A stretch of DNA of 64,000 nt from Clostridiales bacterium (GCA_018365455.1 JAGZJZ010000024.1:40903-104902), one strand, 5' to 3'. Positions 51,889 through 60,042 are shown, numbered from the stretch's first letter. Program-made: numbers and translations. Notes: generated by a model from the sequence alone, not told the origin.

Positions 51889-53571
51889 TCAGCTATTGTG
51901 AATCTGATCCCTTGTTATCGAATAAATATAATGAGGCATATCTATACCATAATAATGCTTCACAAACTGTCCTTTTTGCGTCATTCCATTTCTGAGCGCT
52001 ACCTTTTGGGATGGGATATTGGTATCACGTATAATGGAATATAACTCCGGTACCTCTAAAACTTCAAATGCATATTTTTTGCAGGCTGCCGCCGCTTCCG
52101 AAGCATATCCCTGATGCCAGTATGCCTTTTGAAACAGATACCCCACTTCCGGAACCTCCACGCCTTCTATGTCCTGCATGGTAATACCGCACTGCCCGAT
52201 CATTTCATCGCTGTCTTTTAAAATGACGGCCCACAAGCCAAACCCGTACTGTTGATATCTCATAATCTGGCGATCCAGCCATTCGTGTGCCTCCCGGTCT
52301 GCAAATGCATGTTCGTAAGCACGCATTACTTCCTCATCCTTTAGCATTTTGCAGAGATCCGGAAAATCCTCCTGTACCATCTCCCGCAAATATAACCGGT
52401 CTGTTTCCAATATTCTTTTATGCGACCGCATAAATCGGCTCATTAGTTCTTTAACACCGCTCGTCACGCCAAGGGTACCGTATTCATTTGAAAAAAGAAT
52501 AACACCTGTTTTCAGACTTCCATATGAGCGGTGATCTAAATAATAATCTATTTTTTCCAGTACATGCTCCATAACCGCTTCCATGCAGCCATAATCCTTT
52601 AAGATCCCTAAAGCCTCTTCCGTGGTAATTGTCTGCAATATTTTCTGTACTGCTTCTATTGGCGCTCCGGCTCTGACCGCATTTGCAGCCATAATCTCGG
52701 CTCTGGAATCGGCGCATCTGGAATGAGTATTCATAATCCCACCCGCAACCTTAATAAATTTCCCAATATGTGCAATAAACAAAATGCCTTTCATTCCAAG
52801 CTCCACCGCCATATCAATGGTGTCACCCACATAATTGCTGCATTTCATGGAATTGGTAAGATCGATATTCAGATGATCTTTGGAAAATGCTTCTCCATAA
52901 TTACCAGGAGTAATGACCAGGTATTCTGCACCATTTGCTTTCTTCATCTCCATTTCAAGACGTATACTTGCAATTAATGCTGCTTCGCTCATGGGAACTA
53001 CAATTCCGCTTGTTCCCAGTACAGAAATGCCCCCTTCAATGCCAAGCCTGGGATTAAATGTTTTTTTGGCAATTTCCACTCCTTCCGGTATGGAAATTTC
53101 CACTGCAATTCCCCCGTGATAATCCTGTTCTTCACAAATGTCTGTGACAGCTTCCCGGATCATCTGGCGGGGCACCCTGTTAATGGCAGCTGCGCCTACC
53201 GGCTGCTCCAATCCCTTCTTCGTAACCCGTCCAACACCCTTTCCGCCATCTATTGTGACACCTGCTTCTAATGTTTTCCACACTTTTGCATAGACAAGGG
53301 TGCCTGTTGTAGCGTCAGGATCGTCTCCCCCATCCTTCCTTACCGCACAGGATACCTGGCTCTCACTGCGTTTAATCTCTTCCAGGTTTAAATGTAGTAA
53401 AATTCCCTTTGGAGTCATCAAATCGACTGTACCCACATCTTTTTTCATCAGGAGCATCATCACTGCCGCCTTTGCTGCCGCTGCTGCGCAGGAGCCTGTA
53501 GTATAGCCGTATCTGAGCTTTTTATTATTTTTTATTATATAATAATCCTGTAATCCGTTATCCTGATCCAT
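51889..53571 (-). CDS. cbiD: Cobalt-precorrin-5B C1-methyltransferase CbiD fused to a GNAT acetyltransferase
   Basis: 560 residues. CbiD spans about 1-375: RYGYTTGSCAAAAAKAAVMMLL (20-41), SIPEGVEIAKKTFNPRLGIEGGISVLGTSGIVVPMSE, MKGILFIAHIGKFIKVAGGIMNTHSRCADSRAEI. A RimJ-type GNAT domain fills about 382-560: RILETDRLYLREMVQEDFPDLCKML, VGYLFQKAYWHQGYASEAAAACKKYAFEVLEVPELYSIIRDTNIPSQKVALRNGM, an intact acetyl-CoA loop (Q/H-x-G-x-A). No stop or good internal binding site separates them. The ATG at 53571 has GGAAAGGA upstream. First gene of the operon, behind the riboswitch. Confidence 0.93.
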   Translation of the reverse strand: MDQDNGLQDYYIIKNNKKLRYGYTTGSCAAAAAKAAVMMLLMKKDVGTVDLMTPKGILLHLNLEEIKRSESQVSCAVRKDGGDDPDATTGTLVYAKVWKTLEAGVTIDGGKGVGRVTKKGLEQPVGAAAINRVPRQMIREAVTDICEEQDYHGGIAVEISIPEGVEIAKKTFNPRLGIEGGISVLGTSGIVVPMSEAALIASIRLEMEMKKANGAEYLVITPGNYGEAFSKDHLNIDLTNSMKCSNYVGDTIDMAVELGMKGILFIAHIGKFIKVAGGIMNTHSRCADSRAEIMAANAVRAGAPIEAVQKILQTITTEEALGILKDYGCMEAVMEHVLEKIDYYLDHRSYGSLKTGVILFSNEYGTLGVTSGVKELMSRFMRSHKRILETDRLYLREMVQEDFPDLCKMLKDEEVMRAYEHAFADREAHEWLDRQIMRYQQYGFGLWAVILKDSDEMIGQCGITMQDIEGVEVPEVGYLFQKAYWHQGYASEAAAACKKYAFEVLEVPELYSIIRDTNIPSQKVALRNGMTQKGQFVKHYYGIDMPHYIYSITRDQIHNS

Positions 53572-53641
53572 ATATGATCCTTTCCATTTTGCTGGCGCTG
53601 GCAGAATGCCTTTTACACTACAACATTCTGACAGGTACAAC

Positions 53642-53677
53642 AAAAAATCCGTTGTCAAATACACTATAAGACAACGG
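53642..53677 (-). terminator. Riboswitch-controlled terminator before cbiD
   Basis: Minus strand: CCGTTGTC, 13-base loop, GACAACGG, then ATTTTTTG. It lies between the aptamer and cbiD, where ligand-induced termination is expected. Confidence 0.85.
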
Positions 53678-53728
53678 TTCCATACAAAAAATATACTCCC
53701 CGGTTGCCGCAGGGAAATACAATGCAAA

Positions 53729-53983
53729 CAACATAAGCAGGTATCTGACTATACAGTAACGGACTTGTGCGGGACTTTCACCCGTCTTCCCTATTATCCT
53801 GCTAGGACATGTCTGAAAATGCTTTCTGACAAATGTACGTCACAGTTTGCGGGAAATTTGTTCCAAATGAAGGGCACGTAGCGGGCTACGTAACCTGAAT
53901 TCGAAGCAAACATGCCACAAAGTGAGGCGTGCAGATGGCGGGAATCATTTTTCAGACCCGCCTTCCAGCAGGAACTTATATTG
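53729..53983 (-). promoter_or_regulatory. Cobalamin riboswitch of the cbi operon, interrupted by a repeat
   Basis: Minus strand: P1 CAATATAAG (53983-53975) pairs with CTTATGTTG (53737-53729). Between them: CCTGCTGGA ... TCCTAGCAGG (P2), ATAATAGGGAAGACGGGTGAAA, GTCCCGCACAAGTCCGTTACTG and the B12-box AGTCAGATACCTGC. The core is shorter than in the copy at 33186 (no obvious peripheral P6-P10-like extension). A 156-base family C repeat (53808-53963) sits between the two P2 arms. Confidence 0.88.
53808..53963. repeat. Interspersed repeat family C, long copy 2 (inside riboswitch P2)
   Basis: Inverted ends GTCTGAAAA (53811) and TTTTTCAGAC (to 53957). The interior parallels 31190-31345: CTTTCTGACA, GGGAAATTTGTTCC, AAATGAAGGGCA, GTAGCGGGCTAC, TGAATTCGAAG, AAAGTGAG, GCAGATGGCGGGAATCATT. 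Confidence 0.75.
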
Positions 53984-54003
53984 ACTCTATTTTTCTACAA
54001 ATT

Positions 54004-54032
54004 ATTATATTATTTACCTTTGATTCTGTCAA
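54004..54032 (-). promoter_or_regulatory. Sigma-A promoter of the cbi biosynthesis operon
   Basis: Minus strand: TTGACA (54032-54027), 17-base spacer, TATAAT (54009-54004), a full consensus. The transcript would begin near 53997, just before the riboswitch P1 strand. Confidence 0.85.
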
Positions 54033-54071
54033 CTGAAACTATAGCTTATGCCGGTAATTGTTTTTCATTAT

Positions 54072-54148
54072 AAAAAGCCTGACATTCACCCAATCCCGGA
54101 ATGCTGTTTAAAAAACACTCCAAAAAAGGCATGTAAACACCAGGCTTT
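54072..54148 (-). terminator. Probable terminator after eutP
   Basis: Minus strand: AAAGCCTG (54148-54141), 59-base loop, CAGGCTTTTTAT. The long loop makes this less certain. Confidence 0.5.
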
Positions 54149-54167
54149 CATTCCCTATTTTCATAGA

Positions 54168-54683
54168 TTATTCTTTTTCTTCTTCATCTGCAAACTTTGT
54201 TGAAAGTATCTTCCTGGGTTTTTCTGCTTCGTCTTTATCCCAGGGCAGCACATCACCGGGATCTCTTAGATAATCCAGGATCTGCCAGATTCCTTCTCCT
54301 GTATAGGAGCTTACGCGAAATACTGTCTCACATCCTGAGAGCCGGAGCCAGCGTTCTGCCTGGTCAGGGTCTCCGGTAGGAGAATCGATCTGAGTTACAA
54401 TACCGATTACCGGCCTGGTGGAACACGCTGTGACGCAAGGAGGAAACAGGGAATACGGTTCATCTGCATTGATTAAAAGTCCTACCACATCTGCCTCATA
54501 GGCATAAAGCGCAAGGGCACGTCCCAGACGGTTCGTCTCCGCGTATTCCCCTGGCGTGTCTATTACAACATCAAAGTGATTTATGTATTGCGTTTTATGG
54601 TAATGGATGGTATCACCTTTCAGTGCCTGACGAAGCGTTGTCTTGCCACACTCGCTTCTTCCCATTAATATAATTTTCTTCAT
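54168..54683 (-). CDS. eutP: EutP/PduV-family small GTPase-like protein
   Basis: 171 residues. P-loop GRSECGKTT (8-16), DTPGEYAETNRLGRALALYAYEADVVGLLINADEPYSLFPP, and G4-like TQIDSPTGD. EutP belongs to ethanolamine-utilisation microcompartment operons; some family members phosphorylate acetate, others are thought to guide microcompartment distribution. Follows eutS by about 100 bases. The tail (about 150-171) is charged. The rest of the eut operon is not in the window. Confidence 0.88.
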   Translation of the reverse strand: MKKIILMGRSECGKTTLRQALKGDTIHYHKTQYINHFDVVIDTPGEYAETNRLGRALALYAYEADVVGLLINADEPYSLFPPCVTACSTRPVIGIVTQIDSPTGDPDQAERWLRLSGCETVFRVSSYTGEGIWQILDYLRDPGDVLPWDKDEAEKPRKILSTKFADEEEKE

Positions 54684-54781
54684 ATTATGATATCTCTTCT
54701 CTTACAATCTGTACAATCGACACAAGTAATCAAGTAATCCACGCCTACTGTCTGACGCCCCAGAGCGTGTCTGCAAATTCA

Positions 54782-55162
54782 TCAAGTTCTGGTTATCTCA
54801 CAGATTGTAAATTTGAGCTTTTCTTCCAGATATTTATTAATTGCCTGAATTGCAGCTTCCACTTCCGAAATTCTGCCGGTAAAAATTAATGTACCGCTGA
54901 ATCTGTCAATAAATCCCAGATCAATATTAGCTGTCTTTACTGCCATATCCCCAGCAATTACAGAAATTTCTGCCGGGCTCATACTCAAGATTCCAATTGC
55001 CGCACGCTGATAATCCAGTTGTGGATCTAACCCCAATTTTCGGTATACAATTGGGTCCGGGCTGGCTATTACATGTGCCAGAGTAACCTGCTTGCCAGGT
55101 ACCAGTTCCTGTACGATACGCATTTTATGCTCACCGGGTGTATTAAAATCATCTAAATTCAT
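54782..55162 (-). CDS. eutS: Ethanolamine-utilisation microcompartment shell protein EutS
   Basis: 126 residues, a circularly permuted BMC-domain shell protein forming bent hexamers: RIVQELVPGKQVTLAHVIASPDPIVYRKLGL, AIGILSMSPAEISVIAGDMAVKTANIDLGFIDRFSGTLIFTGRISEVEAAIQAINKYLEEKLKFTICEITRT. This order and length are those of EutS rather than standard BMC-H proteins. Normally one of many eut genes; here paired only with eutP. Ethanolamine ammonia-lyase needs adenosylcobalamin, so its place beside the B12 operon is functionally sensible. Confidence 0.93.
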   Translation of the reverse strand: MNLDDFNTPGEHKMRIVQELVPGKQVTLAHVIASPDPIVYRKLGLDPQLDYQRAAIGILSMSPAEISVIAGDMAVKTANIDLGFIDRFSGTLIFTGRISEVEAAIQAINKYLEEKLKFTICEITRT

Positions 55163-55270
55163 CCTGTACCCCTTCTCTGCTTTTTACTTCCACGGCTGCA
55201 CACCAAAAAACATATCTGTATGCCATTTGGCTGTTGCCCCGAGGACCAAAAACCTCGCCGCCTGGGACTG

Positions 55271-55305
55271 GAGCCTGTTTGAAAAAGCATTTTCCAAACA
55301 CGCTC
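55271..55305. repeat. Family C repeat, short hairpin form
   Basis: GAGCCTGTTTGAAAA, 5 bases, TTTTCCAAACACGCTC: the two ends of the family C element brought together without the interior. The same short form sits in the riboswitch at 33203-33237, and half copies lie at 54761-54781 and 59987-60009. Confidence 0.65.
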
Positions 55306-55405
55306 AGGTTTCTGATTTTCGCACCATTTAATACTCTAATAATACAACAAAATCCCACATAATACAAGACAATTTTAAAGTTTTTTCTTTTGTTTTTAAT
55401 GGTTT

Positions 55406-55765
55406 TCAGAGTACATTTTTAGTTGCTATAAGATCCGTCTGTGTCCCTGCCACATTTTTTAGAATCACATCCCCAATGTGTACGGGCGCCTGTACCTCGA
55501 TCCGATGAATTTCCTCCATGCATCTGAAAATTTTATCTTTGCTGATATCTGTTTTTGTTTTCACAGATACCCTTGCCATACTACCGCCTTTTACTGCTAC
55601 AGTAGAAGTGACGATCCGGGTAGGATGAGTACACTCTTTCCTGCCGTATGCCTCACCCCTTTTACAGGATTGCCCTTCCACCTTAAGCACCTGATTGCCA
55701 TCCATTGTCACCGTCAGAGCGCACCCCAGCGGACATCCGATACAGGTTAATTCTCTTTCTTTCAC
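55406..55765 (-). CDS. DUF1667 iron-sulfur-type protein
   Basis: 119 residues. CIGCPLGCALTV (9-20) and CKRGEAYGRKECTHPTRIVTSTV (33-55) supply four or five cysteines, suggesting an Fe-S centre, followed by SVKTKTDISKDKIFRCMEEIHRIEVQAPVHIGDVILKNVAGTQTDLIATKNV. DUF1667 proteins are nearly always the third partner of the two FAD proteins upstream, forming an anaerobic glycerol-3-phosphate-dehydrogenase-like complex. Two bases after the preceding gene. Confidence 0.9.
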   Translation of the reverse strand: MKERELTCIGCPLGCALTVTMDGNQVLKVEGQSCKRGEAYGRKECTHPTRIVTSTVAVKGGSMARVSVKTKTDISKDKIFRCMEEIHRIEVQAPVHIGDVILKNVAGTQTDLIATKNVL

Positions 55766-55767
55766 AA

Positions 55768-57153
55768 TTATGCCTCCTCAATCTTTACGGTAATGCACTT
55801 AAGGTCTGGAAATCCGGACAGATCAGCCTTTTTCAGTTTCAGTTCTTCCATTTCTCCAGGTACCATTATTTTTTTCTTTTTATGGACAATCCGTTCTTCA
55901 TCAAAATACATGCTGATGTATTTATTCTGATATACATCTCCAACCCGGAAACGCAGAATCAGCATATCTTCCATATTAGCTGTATGAATAAATTGAGGGA
56001 CGGTATAGCGTACACCCTGTGCCGCGGTAATTTCTATAGGGTTCGCTTCTATATGTTGATCTATATGTTGATCTATATGTTTTTCACCTTGACCTATATG
56101 TTGCTCTTCATCTTGATCTTCATATTGCACTTCAACTTGATTAACTTGTGTAGGTCTGGCTTCCATTTGTCTAGCTTCCCTCAGTCCTCCCGCAAGATAC
56201 TTTGCAGCTGCTTTACCGGCACAGGCAGCTTCCTGGGAAACATAATCCACCAGATCATGCACGTGCAGGACATTGCCGCATGCAAATATCCCGCTTACAC
56301 ATGTCTGCATACTTTCATCCACCTGAGGTCCTGCTGTTGCCGGAACCATAGTAAGCCCCAGATTCACGGACAGTTCATTTTCGGGGATTAAACCCACCGA
56401 TAATAACAGGGTATCACAGGACAGATATTCATACGTATCTGCAACAGGCTTTTTATTTTCATCTACTTTTGCTATAGTGACTCCGGTCAATCGATCTTTT
56501 CCGTGAATTTTTACAACCGTAGTGTTCAAACGAATAGGAATTCCAAAATCATCCAGGCACTGTACGATATTACGTTTTAGCCCTCCGGAATAAGGCATTA
56601 ATTCTGCTACCAGTTTTACATTTGCCCCTTCTAAAGTCATTCTTCTTGCCATAATCAGCCCAATGTCACCGGAGCCTAGAATTACCACTTCTTTTCCCGG
56701 CATCCGCCCCTCGATATTCACCAGCCTCTGGGCAGTGCCCGCCGAAAAGATTCCCGCCGGACGAAATCCCGGAATATTAAGCGCTCCTCTGGGTCGTTCC
56801 CGACATCCCATTGCCAAAATCACAGCTCTGGCACGAAGACGGATAATCCCTTCTTTGGGATTTACTGCCGTAACCTCTTTATCCCTTGTGACAGAAAGCA
56901 CCATCGTTTCCAATTTATATGAAATATGGAAATCCATTATTTTCTCAATATATCTGGCTGCATACTCCGGTCCGGTCAGTTCTTCCTGAAAAGTGTGCAG
57001 CCCAAAACCATTGTGAATACACTGGTTTAGAATTCCGCCAAGTTCATTTTCCCGTTCCAGGATTAAGATATCCCGGATTCCATTTTTTTTGGCTGCAATT
57101 GCTGCAGCCAGACCCGCAGGGCCTCCGCCAATTACAATGATATCGTACTCCAT
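55768..57153 (-). CDS. NAD/FAD-dependent oxidoreductase (trio partner) with a His/Gln/Glu-rich insert
   Basis: 461 residues. FAD site IIVIGGGPAGLAAAIAAKKNGI (4-25), ILERENELGGILNQCIHNGFGLHTF with the partner motif, NAD site VVILGSGDIGLIMARRM (about 155-171), and a closing FAD motif VSGIFACGNVLHVHDLVDYVSQEAACAGKAAAKYL. Between this and the last domain is a repetitive acidic insert (about 340-375, EHI/QHIDQHID units) encoded by 12-bp repeats. The ATG at 57153 has GGGAGGG upstream; 1 base after the GlpA-like gene. Likely passes electrons between glycerol-3-phosphate oxidation and pyridine nucleotide or Fe-S carriers (family inference). Confidence 0.88.
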   Translation of the reverse strand: MEYDIIVIGGGPAGLAAAIAAKKNGIRDILILERENELGGILNQCIHNGFGLHTFQEELTGPEYAARYIEKIMDFHISYKLETMVLSVTRDKEVTAVNPKEGIIRLRARAVILAMGCRERPRGALNIPGFRPAGIFSAGTAQRLVNIEGRMPGKEVVILGSGDIGLIMARRMTLEGANVKLVAELMPYSGGLKRNIVQCLDDFGIPIRLNTTVVKIHGKDRLTGVTIAKVDENKKPVADTYEYLSCDTLLLSVGLIPENELSVNLGLTMVPATAGPQVDESMQTCVSGIFACGNVLHVHDLVDYVSQEAACAGKAAAKYLAGGLREARQMEARPTQVNQVEVQYEDQDEEQHIGQGEKHIDQHIDQHIEANPIEITAAQGVRYTVPQFIHTANMEDMLILRFRVGDVYQNKYISMYFDEERIVHKKKKIMVPGEMEELKLKKADLSGFPDLKCITVKIEEA

Positions 57154-57154
57154 T

Positions 57155-58588
57155 TTATCCCTCCCTCTTGCTGTCTGCAATTAGATTGGAACCTTGCCCG
57201 GACTTGCAGATCTCTTCCTGGGGTATGTTAAGCTCCCTTGCCAGAATCTCCATAACCCGGGGTGAACAAAATCCTGCCTGGCATCTTCCCATGCCTGCTC
57301 TTGTCCGGCGTTTGACACCGTCTAACGTTTGCGCTCCAAGCGGTCTGTGAATCGCATCCAGAATCTCTCCTTCTGTAATGGTCTCACAACGGCATACGAC
57401 TCTTCCATAGGCAGGGTTTGCAGCGATTTTTGCATTTGCCTCCTCTATATCCATATCTCTGATAAAACGTATCCCTTTTCTTTCCGCCTGAAAATCAGTC
57501 TTTTTCTCTGCTTTTAATATTTTTGCAGCCATTTCTGAAACCATAACGCCTATGGCGGGCGCACTGGTAAGACCCGGTGAGTCAATTCCTGCCGCATTGA
57601 TAAATCCCGGTGCATCTTCTGCCTCACCAATGACAAAATCCCGTTCCCTTTCATGTGCACGAAGTCCGGCAAAGGAAGTAATCACCTGACGGACTGGTAC
57701 TTTTTCGGAACTTTTCAGTGCCTTGTCAATTACCTGTGCAATTCCCTCTGCCGTTGTGGCAGTATCTTCCCGGTCTATTATATTTTCCGCCGTAGGCCCT
57801 ATCATTAAATTACCGTGTACGGTAGGGGTAATTAATACACCTTTTCCCAGATTGGTAGGCAGCTGAAATACCGTAGTATTTACAAAATCTCCCGCTTTTT
57901 TATCCAGCAGGCAATATTCCCCTTTTCTTGGTACGATCGTAAGCTTTTTGCTGCTTACCATATTGTTAAACAGGTCTGCATTTACACCGGCGGCATTAAT
58001 CACCAGCTTTGCTTCAAAATCTCCGTTGTCGGTTGCAACTCTGTACCCGTTACCCATCTTCTTAATTTCCTTAACCTGGGTATTAAAATAAAACGCCGCG
58101 CCATTGGCAAAAGCATTTTCAGCCATTGCGGCAGTCAATTCAAAGGGGCAGACAATCCCCCCTGTAGGCGCATATAAAAATGCCAGAACCTTATCTGAAA
58201 TATTGGGTTCTATTTCTTTCATTTCAGAACCTGTAACAACACGCAGTCCCTTTACCCCGTTTTGCTCGCCCTGTTTCTTGAGCACTTCCAGCCTGCCAGC
58301 CTCACTCTCTGAAAAACACAGCACAATAGAACCGTTTCTTTTAAAAGGAATGTCCAGTTCCCTGGCTGTCTCCTCCATCATCTGGTTTCCCAGAACATTT
58401 AACCTGGCTTTTAACGTACCCGGTTTCGCATCATGCCCTGCATGGACAATTCCGCTGTTTGCTTTCGAGGTACCGCAGCACACATCCGGTTCTTTATCAA
58501 GCACACAGATATCCAGCTGATATCTGGATAACTCCCTGGCAATGGAAGAACCAATTACCCCTGCCCCAATTATAATTACATCCATCAT
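57155..58588 (-). CDS. GlpA-like FAD-dependent glycerol-3-phosphate dehydrogenase with BFD-type Fe-S domain
   Basis: 477 residues. DAO-type FAD fold: VIIIGAGVIGSSIARELSRYQLDICVLDKE (4-33), SGIVHAGHDAKPGTLKARLNVLGNQMMEE, NTQVKEIKKMGNGYRVATDNGDFEAKLVINAAGVNAD, and GIDSPGLTSAPAIGVMV. The C-terminal BFD-like [2Fe-2S] domain has VCRCETITEGEILDAI ... RAGMGRCQAGFCSPRVMEIL (about 400-450). This architecture heads the three-gene set with the next FAD protein and DUF1667. Could also act on other 2-hydroxy acids or amines; glycerol-3-phosphate is inferred from family. Two ATGs (58588, 58585) are in tandem; ribosome binding site AAGGGG from a family D repeat. Confidence 0.88.
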   Translation of the reverse strand: MMDVIIIGAGVIGSSIARELSRYQLDICVLDKEPDVCCGTSKANSGIVHAGHDAKPGTLKARLNVLGNQMMEETARELDIPFKRNGSIVLCFSESEAGRLEVLKKQGEQNGVKGLRVVTGSEMKEIEPNISDKVLAFLYAPTGGIVCPFELTAAMAENAFANGAAFYFNTQVKEIKKMGNGYRVATDNGDFEAKLVINAAGVNADLFNNMVSSKKLTIVPRKGEYCLLDKKAGDFVNTTVFQLPTNLGKGVLITPTVHGNLMIGPTAENIIDREDTATTAEGIAQVIDKALKSSEKVPVRQVITSFAGLRAHERERDFVIGEAEDAPGFINAAGIDSPGLTSAPAIGVMVSEMAAKILKAEKKTDFQAERKGIRFIRDMDIEEANAKIAANPAYGRVVCRCETITEGEILDAIHRPLGAQTLDGVKRRTRAGMGRCQAGFCSPRVMEILARELNIPQEEICKSGQGSNLIADSKREG

Positions 58589-58589
58589 G

Positions 58590-58640
58590 CTTATACCCCT
58601 TGCAGATCACAGCACTCCTGTAATACTGCCGCCAATGTGG
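58590..58640 (-). repeat. Interspersed repeat family D, copy 5 (degenerate)
   Basis: CTTATACCCCTTGCAGATCA, then ACTCCTGTAATACTGC-CGCCAAT. The left end again forms the ribosome binding site (GCAAGGGGTATAAGC, minus strand) of the following gene. Confidence 0.55.
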
Positions 58641-58654
58641 CTTCCTTTCTGTGT

Positions 58655-59842
58655 CTATTTCCTTTCTGTTTTGGAATCAGCCAATACCCTTTTCATTACG
58701 TTTAATATCTGTTCCTTCGTTCCGTTTACGGAACCCTGAACCATCCCGGGCTTTCCACCGCCCTTCCCGTCCAGATCGCGGTTCATCTCACCTGAAATAC
58801 TCCTTACATCCAAGGTCTCACTGCCAAGTACATACCGGTATCCATTCTGATCGTCCCCCACAAAGCATCCGCTGATCCCATCTGTTTTTCCAACGGAAAG
58901 ATTAACATATTTTCGCATCATGCCGCTGTCCAGATCTTCTTCAAAGAGAAGCATTCCGATATGCCCGTCCCCGCCGTCTGGTATTCTGCCTGCTTTTTCT
59001 TCTATGTATTTCCCCTGAAAGTAGATCATCCTGTCTTTATCATGCTGCAATTCTTCTTTCTGGCGTAATACCGCCTCAGCAGACAGATCTGGTTTAGCAG
59101 ACAACACTACTGATATTTGATTTATATTCCGCTCCTTGGTCCGATAGTCATGCAAAGCGCGGAATCCGCACAACATGCTGACTCTGGTTCCGCCCTTGTA
59201 TTTTTGTGCATCCACAATCTTAATCATCCCAATCTCACCTGTATAATTTACATGAGGTGCACAGCAGGCGCATACATCTACACCTGGAATGGTTACAATC
59301 CTTACCTGCCCTTCAATCTCAATTTTACTGCGGTATTCCAACTTCTCCAGGTCCTCTTTTGCTGGATAAGATATTTCCACTTTTCTGTTGGAAAATGCTA
59401 TTTCATTTGCCTGATATTCTATGTCCGCTAATTCATCCGCATTTAATGCCCCATCAAAATCCATTGTTACTATTTCGCTGCCAAGGTGAAATCCCACATT
59501 GTGCCAGCCAAACCTCCTGTGCACGATTCCAGAAATAATATGCTCCCCGGTATGCTGCTGCATCTTAGAAAAACGTTCCTTAAAATCTATTTCCCCCAAA
59601 ACGGATGTTCCAGGATGAATAGGCTGACTTGTGATATGATACACAATCCCATTCTTTTCCCTGGCATCGGATAAAGGAATCCCGTTGAGAAAACCACGGT
59701 CTGCGCTTTGTCCGCCGCCTTCCGGAAAAAATGCCGTTTTATCTAATACTATTTCATAGTAGTCTTCCTGCTTTTCGCAAGCCAGAACTTCTGCTTCAAA
59801 TCTCTGTATATAACTGTTTTCGTAATATAATTTTTCTGTCAT
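58655..59842 (-). CDS. Alanyl-tRNA editing protein AlaX-L
   Basis: 395 residues. Resembles the editing and C-terminal parts of alanyl-tRNA synthetase without its aminoacylation domain: N-terminal barrel with FFPEGGGQSADRGFLNG, zinc site HTGEH (97-101) and CACCAPHV (about 192-199), GIVHRRFGWHNVGFHLGSEIVTMDFDG, and a DHHA1 domain at the end with GGGKPGMVQGS. It removes serine or glycine from mischarged tRNA-Ala. Upstream of the GlpA-like operon by 66 bases, perhaps co-transcribed; diverges from blaI. Confidence 0.93.
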   Translation of the reverse strand: MTEKLYYENSYIQRFEAEVLACEKQEDYYEIVLDKTAFFPEGGGQSADRGFLNGIPLSDAREKNGIVYHITSQPIHPGTSVLGEIDFKERFSKMQQHTGEHIISGIVHRRFGWHNVGFHLGSEIVTMDFDGALNADELADIEYQANEIAFSNRKVEISYPAKEDLEKLEYRSKIEIEGQVRIVTIPGVDVCACCAPHVNYTGEIGMIKIVDAQKYKGGTRVSMLCGFRALHDYRTKERNINQISVVLSAKPDLSAEAVLRQKEELQHDKDRMIYFQGKYIEEKAGRIPDGGDGHIGMLLFEEDLDSGMMRKYVNLSVGKTDGISGCFVGDDQNGYRYVLGSETLDVRSISGEMNRDLDGKGGGKPGMVQGSVNGTKEQILNVMKRVLADSKTERK

Positions 59843-60042
59843 CTTCCTGTTCTCCTGCCTGTATCATTATGTTTCAAGTATAACGCAATTAGATTTCTTT
59901 TGCCAGTGGGATTGTATGAAATCATGATAAAATTGCGGAATTCACGCTCATGATGAAATCAGAAAAGCGATACCGCAGCTGCCAGAAAGCAATTTTAAAA
60001 CACGCTCCAAGCCAGATGGATACATTTACAAAAGCATCTTAC
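59843..60042. other. AlaX/blaI intergenic gap with repeat remnants
   Basis: No gene. Contains a half copy of the family C repeat (CAGAAAGCAATTTTAAAACA, near 59986-60005) and an opposing ATTCACGCTC near 59939, so the gap probably holds a decayed element. A TATACT box near 59876-59881 (minus) may serve alaX. Confidence 0.4.

Noticed and set aside
55705..56391. 228-codon open frame on the plus strand
   Set aside because: Antisense to the FAD oxidoreductase and DUF1667 genes; the peptide is low-complexity His/Ile/Phe-rich and has no start signal.
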